This document shows, in pieces, positions 54,255-63,099 of a stretch of 64,000 bases of DNA (position 1 is its first letter; each line of letters begins with the position of its first letter). The notes under the pieces were generated by a model. The model was not told the origin of the DNA. It searched no databases and worked only from the letters and a program-made list of their open reading frames with translations. A program made the position numbers and the translations under genes. Source of the DNA: Streptococcus sp. 29896 (GTDB lineage: Bacteria; Bacillota; Bacilli; Lactobacillales; Streptococcaceae); contig NZ_CP118733.1 of NCBI RefSeq assembly GCF_032594915.1, forward strand, positions 1,240,001 to 1,304,000. The letters run 5' to 3'.

Positions 54255-55700
54255 ATGATTAAAATTGAACGTGTACTAGACATCTTAAAAGCGGATGACA
54301 ATTTCCGCCATGTCAAACAGAATAACCAGACAGTTAGCACTTGGACGGATGTCCAGTTTGACGCTCTCAGCTATGACAGCCGGACTGTTAGCCCAACGAC
54401 TCTCTTTTTTGCCAAGGGTTTGGCCTTTAAGAAGGAATTTTTGGAAAAGGCTATCGAGGCTGGGCTGGCTTTTTACGTGTCTGAAATCGACTATGAGGTT
54501 GGCATTCCTGCTATCATCGTCCATGACATCAAGCAGGCTATGAGCCTGATTGCTATGGATTTTTATGGTCATCCCCAGAAACAGCTCAAACTCCTGGCCC
54601 TCACCGGTACCAAAGGTAAGACAACGGCGGCTTATTTTGCTTTTAACATTCTTAAACAGAGCCACAAACCTGCCATGCTTTCGACCATGAACACTACCCT
54701 GGACGGCAAGACTTTCTTCAAGTCCACCTTGACCACGCCTGAAAGCCTGGACCTCTTTGCCATGATGGCGGAGGCGGTCCAAAACGGCATGACCCACTTG
54801 ATTATGGAGGTGTCTAGCCAGGCTTACTTGGTCAAGCGGGTTTACGGGCTGACCTTTGATGTCGGCGTCTTCCTCAACATCAGCCCTGACCACATCGGCC
54901 CCATTGAGCACCCGACCTTTGAGGACTATTTCTACCACAAGCGGCTTTTAATGGACAATAGCAAAGCGGTTATTGTCAATGCTGGAATGGACCATTTTGA
55001 GGTGGTGAAAGACCAAGTTAGCTCCAAAGACCATGACTTTTATGGGCCGACTTCTGAAAACCAGATTAGCCAGTCAGCAGGTTTTGACTTCACAGCGACT
55101 GGAAAATTAGCTGGCCACTACGACATCCAGCTGATCGGTGGCTTCAACCAAGAAAATGCCATCGCAGCTGGACTGGCCTGTCTCCGCTTGGGTGCAAGTC
55201 TGGAAGATATTCACACAGGGATTGCCCAAACCAATGTCCCTGGCCGCATGGAAGTCCTGACCCAGCAGAACGGGGCCAAGGTATTCGTGGACTACGCCCA
55301 TAACGGTGACAGTGTCAAGAAGCTAATCGATGTCGTCTTAGAGCACCAGACAGGCAAGGTGATTTTGATTCTGGGAGCTCCTGGCAATAAGGGAGAAAGC
55401 CGCCGCAAGGACTTCGGTCTTCTGCTCAATGACTATCCGCAGGTTGAGGTAATTCTGACAGCTGATGATCCCAACCGTGAAGATCCAGCTGCTATCGCTG
55501 AACAAATCCGGGCCCACATGACCCGACCAAGCGACTTTATCTTGGACCGGGAAAAAGCTATCCAAACAGCCATGAGCCAAACAAACTCTCCGAAAGATGC
55601 GGTCATCATCGCAGGTAAGGGGGCTGATGCCTACCAGATTGTAAATGGCAAAAAGGCCGCATATGACGGTGATTTGGAAGTAGCTAAACGTTATTTATAA
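54255..55700 (+). CDS. murE: UDP-MurNAc-L-Ala-D-Glu:L-lysine ligase
   Basis: The 481-residue Mur ligase adds the third stem-peptide residue of peptidoglycan. The ATP loop [13 protein letters not shown] is near residue 120. Near residue 400 the sequence DDPNREDP stands where diaminopimelate enzymes have DNPR; together with the streptococcal context this points to L-lysine. The start ATG has only a weak site (GAAG). It is transcribed alone, with a terminator after it. Confidence 0.95.
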   Translation: MIKIERVLDILKADDNFRHVKQNNQTVSTWTDVQFDALSYDSRTVSPTTLFFAKGLAFKKEFLEKAIEAGLAFYVSEIDYEVGIPAIIVHDIKQAMSLIAMDFYGHPQKQLKLLALTGTKGKTTAAYFAFNILKQSHKPAMLSTMNTTLDGKTFFKSTLTTPESLDLFAMMAEAVQNGMTHLIMEVSSQAYLVKRVYGLTFDVGVFLNISPDHIGPIEHPTFEDYFYHKRLLMDNSKAVIVNAGMDHFEVVKDQVSSKDHDFYGPTSENQISQSAGFDFTATGKLAGHYDIQLIGGFNQENAIAAGLACLRLGASLEDIHTGIAQTNVPGRMEVLTQQNGAKVFVDYAHNGDSVKKLIDVVLEHQTGKVILILGAPGNKGESRRKDFGLLLNDYPQVEVILTADDPNREDPAAIAEQIRAHMTRPSDFILDREKAIQTAMSQTNSPKDAVIIAGKGADAYQIVNGKKAAYDGDLEVAKRYL

Positions 55701-55703
55701 TGA

Positions 55704-55734
55704 GAATCCTTGTCCTTATGACAGGGATTTTTTA
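55704..55734 (+). terminator. murE terminator
   Basis: AATCCTTGTC-CTTAT-GACAGGGATT, with one wobble pair, followed by six Ts. Confidence 0.82.
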
Positions 55735-55791
55735 TAACCATTCTTATTAGATTAAAATTTTCAGAAAACTCTTTTTTTGATTAAAAAACCA

Positions 55792-55800
55792 TGCTATAAT
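55792..55800 (+). promoter_or_regulatory. extended -10 of the siderophore transporter operon
   Basis: TGCTATAAT is an extended -10 in an AT-rich region 25 bases before the first gene. No clear -35 is seen. Iron regulation is expected, but no Fur- or MtsR-type site could be assigned with confidence. Confidence 0.55.
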
Positions 55801-55825
55801 AGAGACTCAATGAAAAGGAGATGGT

Positions 55826-56623
55826 ATGCCCCAGATTGAAGCAAAGAAGGCGACGCTTGTTTATGACAAGAATCCAGTATTTTCTGACCTGTCCTTGAAG
55901 ATTCCCGAAGGAAACATAACGACCATCATAGGACCAAATGGTTGCGGTAAATCCAGTCTTTTAAAAGCCCTCAGCCGTATCCACCCCTTGCAAGCTGGCC
56001 AGATTCTGCTGGATGACAAGGACCTTTCAAAACAAGCCAGTAAAGAAGTGGCTCAAAAATTATCCTTACTGCCCCAGTTTCACCAGAGTTTGGATGGAAT
56101 AAAGGTTTTTGACCTGGTCTCTTATGGTCGCTTCCCCTATCAAAAAGGATTGGGACGCTTGAGTGAGCAGGATAGGGAAAAGATTAACTGGGCCTTAGAA
56201 AAGACCCAAACCAAGCATTTGCAAGGTTCCATGGTCCATCACCTATCTGGAGGTCAAAGTCAACGGGTCTGGATTGCCATGGCCCTGGCTCAGGACACGC
56301 CGATTATCTTTTTGGATGAACCGACTACCTATTTGGATATCAATCATCAGCTAGAAATTTTGGAACTGCTTAAAGACCTCAATCATTCGGAAGGTAAGAC
56401 CATCGTTATGGTCTTGCACGACATCAATCTTGCTGCCCGCTACTCTGACCACATCATCGCTATGAAGGATGGACAGATTGTAGAACAAGGACCTGTTGAT
56501 AAATTAATCCGACCAGAGATTTTAGAGACCGTCTTTGGCATTACAGCGACCATCCTACCTGCTAGTCACTACGGCTACCCCCTTCTCCTTGACTACAAAC
56601 TTTTACCATCTGAAAGGAAGTAA
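55826..56623 (+). CDS. fhuC: iron-siderophore ABC transporter, ATP-binding protein
   Basis: The 265-residue ATPase has Walker A GPNGCGKSSLLKAL, signature HLSGGQSQRVWIAMALAQ and Walker B IIFLDEPTTYLDI, the FecE/FhuC pattern. It powers the FhuB-FhuG channel. GGAGATGGT precedes the ATG. It is the first of four tightly packed genes. The ligand is probably a hydroxamate-type siderophore by analogy, but this is not fixed by sequence. Confidence 0.92.
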   Translation: MPQIEAKKATLVYDKNPVFSDLSLKIPEGNITTIIGPNGCGKSSLLKALSRIHPLQAGQILLDDKDLSKQASKEVAQKLSLLPQFHQSLDGIKVFDLVSYGRFPYQKGLGRLSEQDREKINWALEKTQTKHLQGSMVHHLSGGQSQRVWIAMALAQDTPIIFLDEPTTYLDINHQLEILELLKDLNHSEGKTIVMVLHDINLAARYSDHIIAMKDGQIVEQGPVDKLIRPEILETVFGITATILPASHYGYPLLLDYKLLPSERK

Positions 56624-56624
56624 T

Positions 56625-57545
56625 ATGAAAAAGTTTCTATCATTTACCGTTTTATGTTTTGTAAGCATTTTGCTTGTTGCTTGTTCAGGAACCAAGCAAG
56701 AAACGAACCAAACCAGCCTCTCTTCAATGCCTAGCATTGATGGTGTGGCCTACTATGGGGATATTCCTCAGGCGCCAAAACGGGTTGTCAGCCTCAACTT
56801 TGCCAATACAGGCTACCTCTTAAAACTTGGTTTCTCAATAGTTGGAGCAACTTCTTACGACCTAGCCAATCCCGCCTTTTCAAGTTACTTAGAAGAAACA
56901 CAAGCCGTAACTAGTGAAGATTTGGAAGCCATTGCAGCTTTGGAACCTGATTTAATTGTGACAGGTTCAAACGATACCAATATAGAACAGTTGTCTGAGA
57001 TCGCACCTACAATCGCGATTGAATACGGTAAACATTCCTATAAGGATACTTTAGCAGTCTTCGGGAAAATCTTTAATCAAGAAGAACTTGCTACAGAGTG
57101 GACCAGTCAATGGGACAAGGCTATTGAAACTGCTGGTAAGGATATGAAGGCCCTTACTGGGAATGCAGCAAGCTTTACCATCATGGGCTATCTTGGTGCG
57201 GACCTCTATGTCTTTGGTCAAAACTGGGGCCGTGGTGGAGAAATTATCTACCAAGAATTGGGTTATGCCGCTCCTCAAAGTGTCCAAGATGATGTCTTTG
57301 AAGCTGGTTATTTGGCTGTTTCAACTGAAGTACTTAGCCAATATGCGGGAGACTACATCATCATGGCAAATGAAGACAGCAGCGCTGCAAGTAGCTTGTA
57401 CGAAACGGATGTATGGCAAAATCTAGCAGCGGTTCAGGACGGACACCTCATTCAACTCGATGCCAAAAGCTTCATTTTCAACGACCCTATCTCTTTAGAA
57501 TACCAGTTGGGTATCCTACATGATGCTATCTTAGCCCTTCAATAA
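56625..57545 (+). CDS. fhuD: iron-siderophore ABC transporter, substrate-binding lipoprotein
   Basis: The 306-residue protein has a signal peptide with lipobox LVAC (Cys20) and a type III binding-protein fold: APKRVVSLNFANTGYLLKLG, LEPDLIVTGSNDTN and FILGYLG-type segments. It captures ferric siderophore at the cell surface. The start at 56625 follows AAAGGAAG and lies one base past the fhuC stop; a longer frame overlaps fhuC and is rejected. Confidence 0.92.
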   Translation: MKKFLSFTVLCFVSILLVACSGTKQETNQTSLSSMPSIDGVAYYGDIPQAPKRVVSLNFANTGYLLKLGFSIVGATSYDLANPAFSSYLEETQAVTSEDLEAIAALEPDLIVTGSNDTNIEQLSEIAPTIAIEYGKHSYKDTLAVFGKIFNQEELATEWTSQWDKAIETAGKDMKALTGNAASFTIMGYLGADLYVFGQNWGRGGEIIYQELGYAAPQSVQDDVFEAGYLAVSTEVLSQYAGDYIIMANEDSSAASSLYETDVWQNLAAVQDGHLIQLDAKSFIFNDPISLEYQLGILHDAILALQ

Positions 57546-57546
57546 T

Positions 57547-58560
57547 ATGACAGAGTACTTTCGATTTCCTAAGCCAAATTTATTTTGGCTTGTTTTTTTA
57601 ACTGTGGGGCTCATTCTCATATTCGGAGCCTACCTTTCCCTTCGCTTCGGAGCAATTTCTTTTAGCCATGACCAGCTTCTTGTAACCCTTAAAGAGTTTG
57701 GTAAAGACTCTGCTCAACAGGACATTATCGTGGATTTACGGATTCCTCGACTCTTAACAGCCTGTCTGGTCGGAGCTAGTTTGGCAGTTGCAGGCTTGAT
57801 GATGCAAGCTGTGACCTACAACCGGCTAGCAGATTCTGGGCTCTTGGGCATTCAAGCAGGGGCGGGACTATCAATCTTACTACTCTTGATCCTTAATCCC
57901 AACTCCCACTACCTCCTGCGATTGATGGTGGGGTTTATAGGAGCGGGATTGGTTGCAGGATTGGTGATTTTTAGCAGCCAACAAAATGGACCCGGTAACC
58001 ACCCCTTGCGCATCCTTCTAATCGGCAGCATGGCTACTGCTTTTCTATCCGCAGTTGGTCAAGGAATTAGCATCTATCTGAATCAAGCCACCCACTATCT
58101 AGGACTACTATCTGGTAGTTTGACCCAGGCAAATTGGACCAGCCTAGCCTGGTTGGCTGGTCCTATCTTCCTTGCCTTGCTATTTGCTATGTTCTTTGCA
58201 AAACAGCTGACTATCTTAAGTTTGCAGGAAAGTCTGGCTCAGGGCTTGGGATTACAGACAAAGCTCTTCCTCGTCCTCTTCTTGCTACTAGTGACTGTCC
58301 TGTCCGCAGCTGCCGTCAGCTTGGCTGGTAGTTTGACATTTATCGGTCTGATCATTCCAAACCTGATTCGGCCATTCTTTAAACGTGATTTTCGTTACCT
58401 TTTGCCATTGTCTGCTCTTTGTGGGGCTTGTCTGCTTGTTTGGATGGATGTCTTAGCCCGTATCCTACACCCTCCATATGAACTCCCTTTAAATAGTCTC
58501 ACGAGCTTGATTGGCTTTCCTATCTTACTCTTCTTGATTCGAAAGGGGGACTGGTCATGA
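57547..58560 (+). CDS. fhuB: iron-siderophore ABC transporter permease (FecCD family)
   Basis: The 337-residue permease has about ten hydrophobic segments and the FecCD motifs LRIPRLLTACLVGASLAVAG and LAGSLTFIGLIIPNLIRP. It forms the channel with the next gene. It starts one base after the fhuD stop and overlaps fhuG by four bases, so translation is coupled. Confidence 0.93.
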   Translation: MTEYFRFPKPNLFWLVFLTVGLILIFGAYLSLRFGAISFSHDQLLVTLKEFGKDSAQQDIIVDLRIPRLLTACLVGASLAVAGLMMQAVTYNRLADSGLLGIQAGAGLSILLLLILNPNSHYLLRLMVGFIGAGLVAGLVIFSSQQNGPGNHPLRILLIGSMATAFLSAVGQGISIYLNQATHYLGLLSGSLTQANWTSLAWLAGPIFLALLFAMFFAKQLTILSLQESLAQGLGLQTKLFLVLFLLLVTVLSAAAVSLAGSLTFIGLIIPNLIRPFFKRDFRYLLPLSALCGACLLVWMDVLARILHPPYELPLNSLTSLIGFPILLFLIRKGDWS

Positions 58561-59546
58561 TCCGATTTTCTGTTCGGCAAAGCCTTCTAGGAGCTCTTCT
58601 TCTACTACTTGTCCTTGCTTTCCTCTCACTTTTTTTAGGTTATAGCCATTTAAGGGCAGACCAAGTCTTAGAAGCACTGCTTGGTCAGGCGAAATCTTCT
58701 ATTTCTCTGATTGTGTGGAATCTTCGGCTGCCACGCCTGCTGGTGTCCTGCCTGGCTGGTGCGGCACTTGCAACTAGCGCTAGTCTTCTTCAAACCCTTA
58801 CACACAACCCCATGGCAGACCCTGGTATTTTGGGGATTAATGCCGGAGCTAGCTTAGCGGCACTTGCCAGTCTTTTCCTTCCATTTTCAGGTCTGGGACT
58901 CCAATCCATCTTTGCATGGTTAGGAGGAAGCCTGGCCGCCTTAACTGTCTATCTGCTCAGTCAGACTAGAAAAGGCAGTTTCCAATCCAATCAACTCCTA
59001 CTGGTCGGAATGGGGCTGGCTGGGCTCTTGACAAGTCTGACCCTCAGCTTAACTCAAGTCATCAGTCCCTACCAAATGGAAAATACCCAATCCTGGTTGT
59101 CAGGTGCCTATCTTGGCGACAAATGGTCTAGCTTGATGATCCTGGCTCCCTCGATTCTCATCAGCTTACTAGTAGTCTTTCCTCGGATTCCCAAACTCAA
59201 TGTCTTGCAGTTAGGTCCAGAAGCTGCCACGGGCTTGGGGATAAATGTCCAGAGGGAAAGCCGCATTATCCTCTTATTAGCTGCTGGTTTGGCAAGTTTT
59301 GCCACCTTATTGGTCGGCAATACTGCCTTTGTCGGCTTTCTAGCCAGTCATTTGGCTAAAAGATTGGTCGGAAGAAACCACAGCTACTCATTACCGCTTG
59401 CCATTTGCTTAGCAGCTAGTCTCATGATCCTTGCAGATACAATAGGCAGACTGCTGTTGGTGGGAACAGGCATTCCAACTGGCATCGTTTTAGCCATCAT
59501 TGGCGCTCCATATTGTTTCGTTCTGATGCAAAAAGAAACCAGCTAG
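58557..59546 (+). CDS. fhuG: iron-siderophore ABC transporter permease (FecCD family)
   Basis: The 329-residue second permease has LRLPRLLVSCLAGAALATSA, the NPMADPGILGINAGA motif and the FVGFLASHLAKRLVG loop that contacts the ATPase. ATGA overlap with fhuB. The terminator at 59534-59563 ends the operon. Confidence 0.93.
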   Translation: MIRFSVRQSLLGALLLLLVLAFLSLFLGYSHLRADQVLEALLGQAKSSISLIVWNLRLPRLLVSCLAGAALATSASLLQTLTHNPMADPGILGINAGASLAALASLFLPFSGLGLQSIFAWLGGSLAALTVYLLSQTRKGSFQSNQLLLVGMGLAGLLTSLTLSLTQVISPYQMENTQSWLSGAYLGDKWSSLMILAPSILISLLVVFPRIPKLNVLQLGPEAATGLGINVQRESRIILLLAAGLASFATLLVGNTAFVGFLASHLAKRLVGRNHSYSLPLAICLAASLMILADTIGRLLLVGTGIPTGIVLAIIGAPYCFVLMQKETS

Positions 59547-59563
59547 AATTTAGCTGGTTTTTA
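59534..59563. terminator. bidirectional terminator
   Basis: AAACCAGCTA-GAATT-TAGCTGGTTT is a perfect 10-base stem overlapping the stop codons of both convergent genes (fhuG and the peroxidase). Confidence 0.88.
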
Positions 59564-60035
59564 ATAACGCTTCAATCCTCTCGGATAATTTATCTGGGCT
59601 GCTAGTGGCAGCTAGGCGTTTGACAACCTTGCCTTGTCTGTCCACTAAAAATTTCACGAAATTCCATTCAATGGCCTTGCCAACTGGTCCTCGTGCCTCT
59701 TCTTTCAACCATCTGTAGAGGGGATGGGCATCTGCTCCATTGACCTTGATCTTAGCAAAACGGGGAAAGCTGGTTCCATAATTGAGCTGGCAAAATCGAT
59801 TGATTTCTTGAGCTGTTCCTGGAGCTTGATTCATAAATTGATTGCATGGAATATCTAAGATTTCAAAGCCCAGTGAATGATAACGGTCGTAGAGCGCCTG
59901 TAAGGCCTCATATTGCGGAGTCAGTCCACAGCCTGTCGCGGTATTGACAATCAGCAAGACCTTGTCTCTATACCTTTCTAGAGATACCTGCTGACCATCT
60001 TGGTTTTCGAGTGTAAAATCATAAATAGCTGTCAT
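59550..60035 (-). CDS. glutathione peroxidase family protein
   Basis: The 161-residue thioredoxin-fold peroxidase has the peroxidatic Cys36 in NTATGCGLTPQY, the conserved Gln in LDIPCNQF and the Trp/Asn pair in EWNFVKFLVD. A second Cys in IPCNQF suits a two-Cys, thioredoxin-dependent mechanism as well as glutathione. GGGAG precedes the ATG. It shares a minus-strand run with the RsuA-type gene five bases upstream. Confidence 0.93.
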   Translation of the reverse strand: MTAIYDFTLENQDGQQVSLERYRDKVLLIVNTATGCGLTPQYEALQALYDRYHSLGFEILDIPCNQFMNQAPGTAQEINRFCQLNYGTSFPRFAKIKVNGADAHPLYRWLKEEARGPVGKAIEWNFVKFLVDRQGKVVKRLAATSSPDKLSERIEALLKTS

Positions 60036-60040
60036 CTTTC

Positions 60041-60760
60041 TTACTCCCTAAAATAGGTTTTTAAATCCTGCAGTTCTGCTTCAGTCAAGCTGCGGTAAGT
60101 CCCTACTTGCAAATCTCCCAGTTGAAATGGACCAAAACTGGTGCGTTTGAGATAGGTGACCTTGACACCATAGGCTAAAAACATCTTCTTGACCTGATGA
60201 AACTTGCCCTCCCCAATCCGAATAACTGCTCTGCTATGTTCCATAGAAGTCTCCAAAATGGTCAAGTCTGCGGGCTGGCAGCAGGTGCCGTCCAAAAAGC
60301 GAACACCTTGGGCAAAAAAGGCTGAGGCATCTGGTTCCAAGGGACCGTTGACCTCCACGTAATAGACCTTATCCACATGGTGTTTGGGATGAAGCATGCG
60401 AAAGCCCAGTGGGCCGTTGTTAGTGATGAGAAGCAGACCTTCAGTATCTCTGTCCAAGCGACCAACAGGGTAGAGGCCGTCCGCCCTATCCTCTGGCTCA
60501 ATCAGGTCAATAACGGTCTGGTGATCCTTGTCGGACACGGCAGAAACCACACCAGCAGGCTTATGAAGCAGATAATAGCGACTGCCTTCCAGTTCAACCC
60601 TCTGGCCTTCAACTGTAATGTTTTGCAGACCTGGGTCCACAATTTGGCTTAGGCTGGTTGCGACCTGTCCGTCAATGCAAATCTGCTGGGCTTTGAAAAG
60701 TTTTTTTACCTGCTTACGGGAGCCAATCTCCGCCTTTTCCAAACACTTGTCCAATCTCAT
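60041..60760 (-). CDS. rsuA: RsuA-type 16S rRNA pseudouridine synthase
   Basis: The 239-residue protein has an N-terminal S4 RNA-binding domain (MRLDKCLEKAEIGSRKQVKKL), the HKPAGVVSA segment and the catalytic motif GRLDRDTEGLLLITNNG. The FHQVKKMFLAYG stretch completes the family. The RsuA/RluB/RluE branches are close; length and the S4 domain favour an RsuA-like enzyme acting on U516. Confidence 0.9.
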   Translation of the reverse strand: MRLDKCLEKAEIGSRKQVKKLFKAQQICIDGQVATSLSQIVDPGLQNITVEGQRVELEGSRYYLLHKPAGVVSAVSDKDHQTVIDLIEPEDRADGLYPVGRLDRDTEGLLLITNNGPLGFRMLHPKHHVDKVYYVEVNGPLEPDASAFFAQGVRFLDGTCCQPADLTILETSMEHSRAVIRIGEGKFHQVKKMFLAYGVKVTYLKRTSFGPFQLGDLQVGTYRSLTEAELQDLKTYFRE

Positions 60761-60788
60761 GGGACTATTGTACCATAAATCGTTTGAC

Positions 60789-60816
60789 TTGACCTTTAAA
60801 ATAGAAGGAGTATAAT
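60789..60816 (+). promoter_or_regulatory. promoter of the glutathionyl-hydroquinone reductase gene
   Basis: TTGACC (60789-60794) and TATAAT (60811-60816) are spaced by 16 bases. An 80-base leader follows, with AGAAAC / GTTTCT able to pair; no known riboswitch was recognised. Confidence 0.7.
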
Positions 60817-60898
60817 ACTAATTAGTGATATATGTTTTAGAAACACCTAGTCTCTGAGTTTCTGGGCGATTTCTAAATTTTTAAAAAGGAGATATTTT

Positions 60899-61861
60899 AT
60901 GGGACTTTTACAAGATGGTAAATGGGTAGATCAATGGTATGACACCAAGTCAACAGGCGGTAAGTTTGTTCGTACTGTCACACAATTTCGCAACTGGATT
61001 ACCCCTGATGGACAGGCTGGTCCAACAGGCAAAGGCGGTTTCAAGGCAGAATCTGGTCGTTACCACCTCTACATTTCTCTGGCTTGTCCTTGGGCTAGTC
61101 GGACCTTGATTATGCGAAAACTGAAAGGCTTGGAAGAACACATCTCGATTTCTATCGTGCATCCCCTCATGTTGGAAAATGGTTGGACCTTCGCAGATGG
61201 TCCTGGTGTAATCAAGGACCCAATTTTTAACAGCGACTATCTTTATCAAGTTTACTTGAAAGCAGACCCAAATTACACTGGTCGTGTGACCGTTCCTGTC
61301 CTTTGGGATAAGGAAACCAATACCATCGTCAGTAACGAATCTGCTGAAATCATGCGCATGTTTAACACTGCTTTTAATGACATTACAGGCAACTACGATG
61401 ACTACTATCCAGCAAACCTGCAAGCCGAGATTGATGCCATGAATGATTTTGTCTATCCAAACATCAACAATGGCGTCTACAAGGCAGGTTTTTCAACCAG
61501 TCAGGCAGTCTATGAAAAAGAGGTCAAGAACCTTTTTGCCGCCTTAGATAAATTAGAAGAGCATTTGGCAGACAAGGACTATCTGGTGGGCAATCAGTTG
61601 ACAGAAGCTGATATTCGTCTCTTTACTACCTTGGTGCGGTTTGACCCTGTTTACTTTGGGCATTTCAAGTGCAATATCAAGGCCTTGGTTGATTATCCAA
61701 ATCTATGGAACTATACCAAACGTCTTTACAATCATGCTGGCATTGCAGAAACGGTGGACTTTGACCATATCAAACAGCACTACTATGGTAGCCACAAGAC
61801 CATTAACCCAACGGGCATCGTTCCTGTGGGACCTGAGTTGGACTGGATGCTTGAAAACTAA
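60899..61861 (+). CDS. glutathionyl-hydroquinone reductase (Xi-class GST)
   Basis: The 320-residue protein has GRYHLYISLACPWASRTLI with the catalytic Cys63 of the CPWA motif, then the DPNYTGRVTVPVLWDKE segment and a C-terminal GST helical domain with ADIRLFTTLVRFDPVYFGHFK-like sequence. Xi-class enzymes use glutathione to reduce glutathionyl-hydroquinones. With the peroxidase at 59550 it suggests glutathione is available in this cell. AAAGGAG precedes the ATG. Confidence 0.94.
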   Translation: MGLLQDGKWVDQWYDTKSTGGKFVRTVTQFRNWITPDGQAGPTGKGGFKAESGRYHLYISLACPWASRTLIMRKLKGLEEHISISIVHPLMLENGWTFADGPGVIKDPIFNSDYLYQVYLKADPNYTGRVTVPVLWDKETNTIVSNESAEIMRMFNTAFNDITGNYDDYYPANLQAEIDAMNDFVYPNINNGVYKAGFSTSQAVYEKEVKNLFAALDKLEEHLADKDYLVGNQLTEADIRLFTTLVRFDPVYFGHFKCNIKALVDYPNLWNYTKRLYNHAGIAETVDFDHIKQHYYGSHKTINPTGIVPVGPELDWMLEN

Positions 61862-62065
61862 AGACAGGTGTGTCATACTTGAAGTGCTTAAAAATTCGAG
61901 AAACCAAGCATAAGAAAAACATCCGTGGTTTGCCGCCATGGCTGTTTTTTGTGCTTGCTCAAGGCACGCAGGCTATTGTTTGTATTTGTCGCATTTGTCC
62001 GCTTATGGGATTAGCCATTCCGAAATCCCGTTTGCTCATATGGATACTAGCAAGTTGGAAGAAAA

Positions 62066-62103
62066 TAAGAAAACCGACTGCCTAAAAAGGTGGCCGGTTT
62101 TTA
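62066..62103. terminator. bidirectional terminator
   Basis: AAAACCG-A-C-T-GCC / GG-TGG-C-CGGTTTT around a TAAAAA loop, between the convergent reductase and nagB genes. The 200 bases before it (61862-62065) contain overlapping short frames but no supported gene. Confidence 0.75.
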
Positions 62104-62107
62104 ACTC

Positions 62108-62815
62108 TTATTTTGTCAATTTACTTGCCGCGGCTTCGTCAATGATGAGAACGACGTCGTCGTGGTTTTGAAGGACACTTGCTGGAACTTCCTCTGTCAC
62201 TGTACCTTCTACCGTCGCCTTAATAGCGTCAGCTTTTTCAGGACCATAAGCCATGAGGACAATGGTCTTGGCTGCCATAATGTTAGCGATGCCCATTGAA
62301 ATAGCCTGCTTAGGCACTTCCTCTGGGTCCGCAAAGAAGCGAGCGTTGGCTTCGATGGTTGATGGCGCCAAATCCACAACGCGGGCAACTCCGTCAAAGG
62401 AAGCCCCTGGCTCATTAAAGCCAATATGACCATTGCGGCCGATACCTAGAATTTGGAAATCAACAGGATGTTCTTCCAAAATAGCATTGTATCGCACCAA
62501 CTCTTCATCAAGATCAGCAGCCAACCCGTTTGGCAAATGGTTTTCCTTGAATGGTTTTGCATTAAAAAGATGCTCTTTCATGAAATAGACATAGGATTGG
62601 TCACTATCTTCGCCCAAACCAACATACTCATCCAAGTTAACAGATGTCACCTCAGAAAAATCTAACTCACTTTCACGAACCTGCTTGTAAAATTCGATTG
62701 GACTGGAACCTGTTGCCAGACCCAGAACTTGCGCACCATCAGCCATTTTCTGTTTGAGAATATCCAAGGCAATGCCTGCACCCTCAACTTGATCTTTTAC
62801 GACAAAAACTTTCAT
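62108..62815 (-). CDS. nagB: glucosamine-6-phosphate deaminase
   Basis: The 235-residue enzyme turns glucosamine-6-phosphate into fructose-6-phosphate and ammonia. Signatures are [25 protein letters not shown], the catalytic [15 protein letters not shown] and the Lys-rich [12 protein letters not shown] region. Length fits the short, non-allosteric Gram-positive form. The start at 62815 follows GGAGGG; an ATG four codons upstream precedes that site. NagR-type operators cover its promoter. Confidence 0.97.
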   Translation of the reverse strand: MKVFVVKDQVEGAGIALDILKQKMADGAQVLGLATGSSPIEFYKQVRESELDFSEVTSVNLDEYVGLGEDSDQSYVYFMKEHLFNAKPFKENHLPNGLAADLDEELVRYNAILEEHPVDFQILGIGRNGHIGFNEPGASFDGVARVVDLAPSTIEANARFFADPEEVPKQAISMGIANIMAAKTIVLMAYGPEKADAIKATVEGTVTEEVPASVLQNHDDVVLIIDEAAASKLTK

Positions 62816-62827
62816 ATTTCCCTCCAT

Positions 62828-62882
62828 TTGGTATAGACCTATTTACAAAATCTATTATATGGTATAGACCAATTTTTGTCAA
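62828..62882 (-). promoter_or_regulatory. nagB promoter with two NagR (dre) operators
   Basis: The minus-strand promoter has perfect elements: TTGACA (62877-62882), 17-base spacer, TATAAT (62854-62859). One dre-type motif ATGGTATAGACCAAT (62859-62873) fills the spacer and another, TTGGTATAGACCT (62828-62840), lies between the -10 and the start codon. GntR-family NagR binds such sites and is released by glucosamine-6-phosphate. Confidence 0.9.
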
Positions 62883-62901
62883 GAGAATCTTTTCTAAACT
62901 A

Positions 62902-62910
62902 TGGTATAAT
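62902..62910 (+). promoter_or_regulatory. extended -10 ahead of the 57-residue membrane protein
   Basis: TGGTATAAT ends six bases before the ATG at 62917, so the expected transcript begins at or next to the start codon. Confidence 0.65.
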
Positions 62911-62916
62911 GTTTTT

Positions 62917-63090
62917 ATGACTGAACAACTATTTATTTTATTCTTTTTCGGGATCCTACTGCTTGTCGGTGGCTACTTTGTTCCAAAACCAATTTGGTTG
63001 CGCCGACTGATGATGGCTCTGGGAGGATTGATGGCCGCCCTACCATTTCTGATTTTTCTTTATTTTATGATCCTATTTCTCAGCATGTAA
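62917..63090 (+). CDS. small membrane protein upstream of queA
   Basis: The 57-residue frame begins MTEQLFILFFFGILLLVGG and has two hydrophobic segments (about 4-19 and 33-56) joined by KPIWLRRLMM. There is no ribosome site; an extended -10 lies directly upstream, so the message may be leaderless. The stop is nine bases before the queA start, with GGAG in the gap, so it is probably co-transcribed with queA. The function is unknown. Confidence 0.65.
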   Translation: MTEQLFILFFFGILLLVGGYFVPKPIWLRRLMMALGGLMAALPFLIFLYFMILFLSM

Positions 63091-63099
63091 GGAGTTCCG

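Noticed and set aside
54285..54938. 217-codon frame antisense to murE
   Set aside because: A shadow of murE; composition and motifs do not support it.
55735..55825. Fur/MtsR operator ahead of the siderophore operon
   Set aside because: The region is AT-rich with partial matches only; no convincing inverted repeat was found.
61870..62171. Two overlapping frames of 71 and 77 codons after the glutathionyl-hydroquinone reductase gene
   Set aside because: No ribosome site, they run into the terminator and nagB, and they show no family resemblance; possibly a decayed remnant, but not supportable.
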